This document shows positions 59,089-64,000 of a stretch of DNA of 64,000 nucleotides, in pieces. The first letter of the stretch is position 1. Each line of letters opens with the position of its first letter. Under the pieces are notes generated by a model. It did no database searches. It was not told the origin of the DNA and saw only the letters and a program-made list of their open reading frames with translations. Made by a program: the position numbers and the translations under genes. Source of the DNA: an uncultured Eubacteriales bacterium (lineage in GTDB: Bacteria; Bacillota; Clostridia; Oscillospirales; Acutalibacteraceae); the NCBI GenBank assembly GCA_934491515.1, contig CAKSTF010000005.1, positions 25,141 to 89,140 of the forward strand. Direction: 5' to 3'.

Positions 59089-60457
59089 TTTTAAGCCTCT
59101 CGGCAATTATTCTTGCCGCTTTATAAATATCGCCGGCACCCATCGTAATTATAATATCGCCGGGTTTTGCAGCGGCTATCATGCGGTCGGCAAGCAGTTC
59201 GTAATCGTCTATTACTTCGCCGCCGAGCGCGTCCGCTATCTGTTGTGAGGAAACGCCGTACACATTTTCTTCCCTTGAAGCAACTATCGAAGTAAGAAAA
59301 ACCTTGTCGGCGTGGGAGAGCGCCTCGGTCATGCCGTCCTTAAGATTTGCAACGCGCGAGTAGGTAAAGGGCTGAAAAACGACTATTACGTGCTTAGCGC
59401 CCGTTTCCTTTGCGCCTTTAAGGGTTGCGCGCATTTCGGTCGGGTGATGGGCATAATCATCCACAACGGTTATACCGCCGTATGTGCCCAGTATTTCAAA
59501 TCTTCTGCCGGCACCCGTAAAGGATGAGAGCGCCTCGGAAATTCCTTCGGATTCAAGTCCCATATCAAAACATACGGCAAAAGAAACAAGCCCGTTTAAA
59601 ATATTATGTCTGCCCGGCACCGACATAGCAACTTTCCCCACCGCTTTGCCGTTTTTCATAACGGTAAAACGGTAACCGCGGCTGCCCGATTCAATATCAG
59701 CCGGATAATAACAATTTCCGCTTTCAAAACCGAAAGTCACCGCTTTTACACCTGCGGTTTTCACGGCGCGCACCGCGCGTATGTCGTCACCGAACACGTA
59801 GCATACCTTTGAAAGCGCCGCAAAGCGCGAGAAAGAGTGTTCAAGATTATCCATATTGCCGAAATAATCAAGATGATCGTCGTCAATATTAAGCAGCACG
59901 GATATATCGGGGGAAAACTGCAGAAAACTGTCCACAAACTCGCAGGATTCGCAAACAAGGGTCTGCGAATGACCCACGGCGCAGTACGAACCCGTAAGCG
60001 GAAGTTTGCCGCCTATCACCGCGGTAGGATCCTTCTTGTTTAAAAGCAGAATTTGTGTTATCATAGAGGAAACGGTGGTTTTTCCGTGTGTTCCGGCAAC
60101 GCCTATAACATTATCGTAATGCCTTGTAAGCGCGCCCAAAAGTTCGCTGCGCTCCATTTGAGGAATACCGCGTTCCCTCGCGGCGGCACGTTCGGGATTA
60201 TCCTCGTGCACGGCGGCGGAATAAACTATAAGCTGCGCGCCCTGCGTGTTTTCTGCACGCTGCCCTTTGTACACCTTTATTCCAAGCGAAGCAAGCCTTG
60301 CCGTAAGATCGTTTTCGGACACATCCGAGCCGGTAACCGAAAAACCCTTTGCGTGAAGTATCTCCGCCAACGGGTACATACCGCTGCCGCCTATACCAAT
60401 CATGTGTATGTTTTTTATACCGTTTAAAAGTTTATCCTTTTGGTGAGGAGTTTTCAT
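59078..60457 (-). CDS. murC: UDP-N-acetylmuramate--L-alanine ligase
   Basis: 459 residues from the ATG at 60457 (AAGGGA upstream). Family motifs: IHMIGIGGSGMYPLAEIL, the ATP loop GVAGTHGKTTVSSM, ESCEFVDSFLQFSP, LLNIDDDHLDYFG, VVDDYAHHPTEM and FQPFTYSRVANL. It adds L-alanine to UDP-MurNAc in peptidoglycan synthesis. It heads the run murC-alaX-prmA-prfB-lipoprotein-phosphopantetheinyl transferase; gaps are below 25 nt throughout. Confidence 0.97.
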   Translation of the reverse strand: MKTPHQKDKLLNGIKNIHMIGIGGSGMYPLAEILHAKGFSVTGSDVSENDLTARLASLGIKVYKGQRAENTQGAQLIVYSAAVHEDNPERAAARERGIPQMERSELLGALTRHYDNVIGVAGTHGKTTVSSMITQILLLNKKDPTAVIGGKLPLTGSYCAVGHSQTLVCESCEFVDSFLQFSPDISVLLNIDDDHLDYFGNMDNLEHSFSRFAALSKVCYVFGDDIRAVRAVKTAGVKAVTFGFESGNCYYPADIESGSRGYRFTVMKNGKAVGKVAMSVPGRHNILNGLVSFAVCFDMGLESEGISEALSSFTGAGRRFEILGTYGGITVVDDYAHHPTEMRATLKGAKETGAKHVIVVFQPFTYSRVANLKDGMTEALSHADKVFLTSIVASREENVYGVSSQQIADALGGEVIDDYELLADRMIAAAKPGDIIITMGAGDIYKAARIIAERLKNEN

Positions 60458-60492
60458 AAACCGTTTCCCTTTCGTTTTAAATGCCACTCTTT

Positions 60493-60521
60493 ATTATATA
60501 TCCTTAAAAGAAAAAAATAAA
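60493..60521 (-). promoter_or_regulatory. Probable promoter of the murC run
   Basis: On the minus strand TTTATT (60521-60516), 17-bp spacer, TATAAT (60498-60493), 36 nt before the murC ATG; the -35 box is weak. Confidence 0.55.
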
Positions 60522-60544
60522 CCTTTTTTTAAGCAGGTGAAAAA

Positions 60545-61693
60545 ATGACGCTGCAAACACCCGATTATGTTAAAGAAATAATTGATACGCTCTGCCTTGC
60601 GGGATACGAAGCGTATATCGTGGGCGGATGTGTTCGCGATATGCTTTTTGGGAAGGCTCCTGCCGATTTTGACGTTGCCACAAACGCCCTGCCGACCGCG
60701 GTAAAAGCGCTTTTTAAAAACACGGCGGATACAGGACTTATCCACGGCACCGTTACCGTTATATGCGGCGGTATGCCGGTTGAAGTTACCACTTTCCGGA
60801 CCGAAAGCGGATATTCCGACAGCCGCCACCCTGAAAGCGTTGTTTTTGTAAATGATATAAAGTCGGACCTTTGCCGCAGAGATTTCACCGTAAACGCCAT
60901 GGCGTATAACGAAAAAACGGGGCTTATCGACTGCTTCGGCGGAAAAGAAGACCTTCAAAACCGCATTTTACGCGCCGTAGGCGACCCCGAAAAACGTTTT
61001 GCGGAGGACGCTTTACGCATTTTAAGACTTTTCAGGTTTTCCGCCGTGCTCGGTTTTAAGCCCGAAACGTCTACCCTTGAAGCGGCACTTTCCGCCGCCG
61101 AAACATTAAGTCTTGTAAGCAGCGAGCGCATTGCCGCGGAACTTATAAAAGCGGCAAACGGAGTTTGCGTTTCGGCGCTCTCGCCCCTTTTGAAAACGGG
61201 CGCATTGGAATTTTTAGGCTTAACCGACGGCGATATCGGTGCCGTATCGGACCTGCCGCAGGGCGACATTCGCCTGTTTGCACTTTTAAACATTTGCGGT
61301 AAAAATCCGCTTGAAACCGCAAAACTGCTTAAACTTTCAAACAAACGGAAAGATTATATAAAAAATATGCTTTGTTTGATCGGCGGTTCCGTTCCGCAGA
61401 ACCGTGCGGAAGTAAAAATATGTTTAAACCGTGCGGAAAACGAATTTTCGGACTTTCTTTTATATCTTAAATTTATTTGCGGTGTTGACACCGAAAAAAT
61501 CCGCGAATGTTACGCCGAAATACTTCGCGGAGGAGAACCTTATAAAATTTCACATCTTGCCGTTTCGGGGGACGATCTCGCGGCCCGCGGAATAAGAGGA
61601 AAAACGATCGGGGAAACGCTTGACCGCCTTCTGGCAGCGGTTATCGCAAACCCGCAACTCAACCGAAAAGAAACCCTTATAAATCTTATATAA
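60545..61693 (+). CDS. cca: CCA tRNA nucleotidyltransferase
   Basis: 382 residues of the class II CCA-adding/poly(A) polymerase family: AYIVGGCVRDMLFGKAPADF with the DxD metal site (DFDVATNALP), RRDFTVNAMAYN, and the template motif EDALRILRLFRF. The C-terminal part is shorter than in some relatives. It repairs or adds the CCA end of tRNAs, although the tRNA-Gly in this window already encodes CCA. GCAGGTG precedes the ATG. It is divergent from murC. Confidence 0.94.
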   Translation: MTLQTPDYVKEIIDTLCLAGYEAYIVGGCVRDMLFGKAPADFDVATNALPTAVKALFKNTADTGLIHGTVTVICGGMPVEVTTFRTESGYSDSRHPESVVFVNDIKSDLCRRDFTVNAMAYNEKTGLIDCFGGKEDLQNRILRAVGDPEKRFAEDALRILRLFRFSAVLGFKPETSTLEAALSAAETLSLVSSERIAAELIKAANGVCVSALSPLLKTGALEFLGLTDGDIGAVSDLPQGDIRLFALLNICGKNPLETAKLLKLSNKRKDYIKNMLCLIGGSVPQNRAEVKICLNRAENEFSDFLLYLKFICGVDTEKIRECYAEILRGGEPYKISHLAVSGDDLAARGIRGKTIGETLDRLLAAVIANPQLNRKETLINLI

Positions 61694-61712
61694 AAGTACG
61701 AACCCTTTTAAG

Positions 61713-61760
61713 CCTGCGCCGTAAAATGTACTGTATAGTGCGTTTTGCGGCGCAGGTTTT
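61713..61760 (+). terminator. Terminator after cca
   Basis: CCTGCGCCG (61713-61721) and CGGCGCAGG (61748-61756) pair around a 26-base loop, followed by T4. Confidence 0.6.
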
Positions 61761-61836
61761 AATATAGACAAAACAATCGGGATGTGACAATTCGTGACGC
61801 GCGGTTAATTTGTCTGAAAAAGGTGGAATACAACAG

Positions 61837-62628
61837 ATGAATATACTCTTTTTAGGCGGCGACCGCCGTATGACTGTGGCATTTGATATGTTGAAAAAAG
61901 ATTTTTCGGTTGATTCTTTAGGTCTTTTTGAAAATGATTGCGGCAGCGTGGAAAACGCCGACGTGCTGCTTTTCCCCGTGCCGACCACACGCGACGGAAA
62001 AACCGTAAACTGTCCGCTTACCGGCAGAGAAATTCCCCTTTCGGTAATTGATTCCGCCAAAAGGGGCACTTTGATACTTACCGCGGGCCACGATTTTAAA
62101 CGCTATCCCCAAAAAGATTATGCCGCGCTTGACGGCTTTTGTCTGCTTAATGCCGCCGCCACGGCGGAGGGGGCTGTTGCAGCGGCTGTAAATTCTACCG
62201 ACTTCACCCTTTTTAAAAGCAGAATTCTTATAACGGGATTCGGCAGGGTCGGAAAGATATTGCTTTCAAGGCTTTCCTCGTTCGGGGCTGACATAACTGT
62301 AAGCGCCCGAAGCGAAAAGGATTTAAAACTGCTTGAAACGCTTGCCGTAAAGCATATTAAAACCGCCGACGCCGCAAAGCATTTAAAAGAATTTGACATT
62401 GTGTTTAACACGCTTGACTTACCGCTGTTTTCCGGTCTTTCGGCATTTGAAAAAACGTGGCTTTTTGACCTTTCCACAAAGGGCTGCACCGAAAAGACCG
62501 CTGCCGGCGACCCGCGGCTGCACATACACAAATTACCGGGCATTCCCGGAAAAACAGCCCCGTCAAGCGCAGGTAAAATAATCGCCGAAACGGTAAAGAA
62601 TATTCTTTCCGAATCGGCAGCGTACTAA
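61837..62628 (+). CDS. dpaA: Dipicolinate synthase subunit A
   Basis: 263 residues from the ATG at 61837 (AGGTGG upstream). It has MNILFLGGDRRMTVAFDML, the Rossmann motif ILITGFGRVGKILLSRL near residue 137, DIVFNTLDLPLFS, and PGIPGKTAPSSAGKIIAETV, characteristic of SpoVFA. With subunit B it makes dipicolinic acid from 4-hydroxy-tetrahydrodipicolinate in the mother cell during sporulation. This is the best evidence in the window for a spore-former. No sigma-K promoter is obvious upstream. Confidence 0.94.
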   Translation: MNILFLGGDRRMTVAFDMLKKDFSVDSLGLFENDCGSVENADVLLFPVPTTRDGKTVNCPLTGREIPLSVIDSAKRGTLILTAGHDFKRYPQKDYAALDGFCLLNAAATAEGAVAAAVNSTDFTLFKSRILITGFGRVGKILLSRLSSFGADITVSARSEKDLKLLETLAVKHIKTADAAKHLKEFDIVFNTLDLPLFSGLSAFEKTWLFDLSTKGCTEKTAAGDPRLHIHKLPGIPGKTAPSSAGKIIAETVKNILSESAAY

Positions 62629-62647
62629 TAAATCAGGGTGAGATATA

Positions 62648-63226
62648 ATGGAAAAAATAAGAATAGGATACGCGCTTTGCGGCTCGTTTTGCACTATGAA
62701 AGAGGCAATTTCGGCAATGGCGCTTTTAAAAAACGAAAACACAGAAGTTTTCCCTATTATGTCGGAAATCGCTTACAATACCGATACGCGCTTCGGAAAA
62801 TCCGCAGATATCAGAAAACAGATAACCGATATATGCGGCAGAGAAATCATACACGATATACCTTCTGCCGAACCTATCGGCCCGAAAAAACTGCTTGATA
62901 TAATTGTTGTAGCCCCCTGTACCGGCAATACCGCCGCAAAAATTGCGCTTGGCATTACCGATACTCCCGTAACAATGGCGGTAAAAGCACATCTGCGAAA
63001 CAAGCGCCCCGTAGTTATCGGCATTGCCACAAACGATGCACTAAGTGCGTCCGCAAAAAACATAGGAATGCTCCTTAACACAAAAAATATATTCTTTGTG
63101 CCCTACGGTCAGGACGACGCAATAAAGAAAGAAACATCTCTTGTTTGCGACTTTACCAAAATTCCCGAAACCGTAACCGCGGCACTCGGCGGCAATCAAG
63201 TTCAACCTGTTTTTTTGCAGCCGTAA
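62648..63226 (+). CDS. dpaB: Dipicolinate synthase subunit B
   Basis: 192 residues of the flavoprotein (HFCD) fold: IRIGYALCGSFCTMKEAI, FPIMSEIAYNTDTRFG, VVAPCTGNTAAKIALGITDTP then VTMAVKAHLRNKRPVVIGIA and FVPYGQDDAIKKETSLV, matching SpoVFB. It begins 19 nt after dpaA and completes dipicolinate synthase. In Bacillus the pair precedes asd and dapG; here it stands alone before a terminator. Confidence 0.95.
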   Translation: MEKIRIGYALCGSFCTMKEAISAMALLKNENTEVFPIMSEIAYNTDTRFGKSADIRKQITDICGREIIHDIPSAEPIGPKKLLDIIVVAPCTGNTAAKIALGITDTPVTMAVKAHLRNKRPVVIGIATNDALSASAKNIGMLLNTKNIFFVPYGQDDAIKKETSLVCDFTKIPETVTAALGGNQVQPVFLQP

Positions 63227-63292
63227 AATACACCCGTCGGGTTTTATATTTAAAACCGCCGGAAGTTCCGCCGCAAAAGGCGGCAACACACA

Positions 63293-63323
63293 AAAGACCC
63301 CGTACGTTCCGTACGGGGTCTTT
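63293..63323. terminator. Bidirectional terminator
   Basis: AAAGACCCCGTACG and CGTACGGGGTCTTT form a perfect 14-bp stem with a 3-base loop, ending both dpaAB (+) and the short peptide gene (-). Confidence 0.9.
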
Positions 63324-63341
63324 AAAATTTTAAGTTGCTAC

Positions 63342-63476
63342 TTAAAAGAACGTAGAGTCGTCGTAATCGGTGCCGCCTCCCGGTGTAATAACCTGCGTAT
63401 TATCGGAGGACGCCACCAGAACGATGTCAAGGTCTTCAAGGAAAATTACTTTAAAATCAGGTTTTGTAAATTTCAC
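63342..63476 (-). CDS. 44-residue peptide with TPGGG region, like the 17.8-kb peptide
   Basis: A short gene starting at a GTG (63476), 32 nt after the preceding surface-type protein gene, with AAAGGAG 11 nt upstream; an in-frame ATG at 63497 lacks a ribosome site. It begins MKFTKPDFKVIFLEDLDIV, continues VITPGGGTDYDD and ends STFF. It shares with the peptide at 17787-17897 the MKF start, the E-D-x-x-I-V block, the GGG motif and an acidic tail. The gene ends directly before a strong terminator. No known family recognised. Confidence 0.7.
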   Translation of the reverse strand: MKFTKPDFKVIFLEDLDIVLVASSDNTQVITPGGGTDYDDSTFF

Positions 63477-63508
63477 AGCTCCTAAATCTCCTTTCATTCG
63501 TTAAAGCG

Positions 63509-64000
63509 TCAACCGGGATAAAGTTCGCTGAGTGTGCAGGTAAGGTATGCGCCTTCTACCCAGTGGCCGTCCTCGGGAGTGCCTACCCAAACTCTTGCAT
63601 AGATATCAACATCAACGTCTTTACGTGCGTTTTCTTCGGAAAGCGCGATCGTTGCGAAATAAATATACTGAGATTTGTTGTAGTTTTCGTTGGTTTCCGA
63701 AACAAAGTCCGAAGCGGAGATAAAGTCTTCGCCGTTGTACTTAACATCGGTGTAAACCTTATAAATATTGCGTGCGTCAACGTTTCCTACTGTATGACCG
63801 TTTATGGTAATAACAAGTTGTACGTGATCGTAATCCGCAATATTTTCCGCGTCAAGCGAAGAATAAATTGCGTAGAATACCTTATTTTCCTCACCGTATC
63901 CTGTCTTTACCGCTATCTTAACTTCCGTCATGGTAGCAAAGTCATTAGCAGCCTGAAGTTTTTCGGCATACGCTGCGGCATCCATACCTACGCGTGCCGC
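63509..64000 (-). CDS. Surface-type protein, C-terminal part
   Basis: The frame is open to the right edge, so only the last 163 residues are seen; the ATG at 63985 is probably internal. The visible part is beta-rich and acidic: KIAVKTGYGEENKVFYAIYS, YDHVQLVITINGHTVGNVD, VKYNGEDFISASDFVSE and ATIALSEENARKDVDVDIYA. The layout is reminiscent of the duplicated modules in the cohesin protein at 17.9-19.4 kb, though identity by eye is low. It directly precedes a short peptide gene, as that protein does. Function and anchoring are unknown. Confidence 0.6.
   Translation of the reverse strand, partial: AARVGMDAAAYAEKLQAANDFATMTEVKIAVKTGYGEENKVFYAIYSSLDAENIADYDHVQLVITINGHTVGNVDARNIYKVYTDVKYNGEDFISASDFVSETNENYNKSQYIYFATIALSEENARKDVDVDIYARVWVGTPEDGHWVEGAYLTCTLSELYPG

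Noticed and set aside
1..64000. CRISPR array, prophage or transposon
   Set aside because: No regularly spaced repeats, no transposase, integrase or phage structural motifs were seen on either strand.

Overview
The window reads as chromosome of a spore-forming, Gram-positive member of the Clostridia, probably an uncultured gut-type lineage. The evidence is a dipicolinate synthase pair (spore core), ftsEX with a secreted M23 hydrolase, lipoprotein-type binding proteins, strong AGGAGG ribosome sites, sigma-A promoters that almost always have a 17-bp spacer, a lysine riboswitch, and a cohesin/dockerin protein pair. Base composition looks to be in the mid-40s % GC by eye. I see no transposase, integrase, phage gene or CRISPR array. 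The family assignment is inference; no rRNA is present to settle it.

Layout. 1-5 kb: the end of a thiolase gene converges on uvrB, which ends a run of overlapping minus-strand genes (truncated MocR-type regulator, zinc peptidase, ComB-like phosphatase, uvrB). The regulator is divergent from a pyridoxamine/pyridoxal kinase. 6-14 kb: a complete 2-oxoacid dehydrogenase complex (E2, E3 and a fused E1 alpha-beta), then lipoate-protein ligase and a small transaldolase behind an internal terminator, and upstream a DeoR regulator with a striking cluster of TGTTA half-sites. 14-16.4 kb: nagB-nagA-trxA. 16.5-19.4 kb: a secreted cohesin protein, a 36-residue peptide gene and a secreted leucine-rich-repeat/dockerin protein. 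19.6-22.4 kb: a lysine riboswitch and an ABC importer whose binding protein has its two lobes in swapped order. 22.5-29.4 kb: a YitT membrane protein with a T9 frameshift, a GtrII-like membrane protein, and a minus-strand operon for a 3-amino-3,6-dideoxy sugar (two glycosyltransferases, FdtA-like isomerase, aminotransferase, N-acetyltransferase).

29.5-35.5 kb is a plus-strand stress/resistance-like run in visible decay: TetR with its operator, a frameshifted DUF998 gene, a GNAT, a Vat-like acetyltransferase, a response regulator fused by deletion to a headless ABC ATPase, its permease, a frameshifted histidine kinase and a PAP2 protein. 35.6-37.3 kb: tRNA-Gly(CCC), an HPr-kinase-like protein and a DUF554 protein. 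37.3-39.8 kb: a zinc/manganese importer (binding protein apparently on a leaderless mRNA). 39.9-44 kb: alaS, HIT, phosphoribosyltransferase and PAP2. 44-48 kb: a heterodimeric ABC exporter. 48-53 kb: ftsE-ftsX-M23-VanZ-AI-2E-coiled-coil. 53-54.3 kb: a PucR/CdaR-type regulator. 54.3-60.5 kb: murC-alaX-prmA-prfB-FKBP lipoprotein-phosphopantetheinyl transferase. 60.5-63.2 kb: cca and the dipicolinate synthase pair. 63.3-64 kb: a second short peptide gene directly behind a partial secreted-type protein.

The observations most worth following are the permuted lysine-binding protein, the recurrent short-peptide/surface-protein pairing, the leaderless zinc-importer transcript, the DeoR half-site cluster, and three one-base frameshifts plus one deletion fusion between 22 and 35 kb, which need read-level confirmation.
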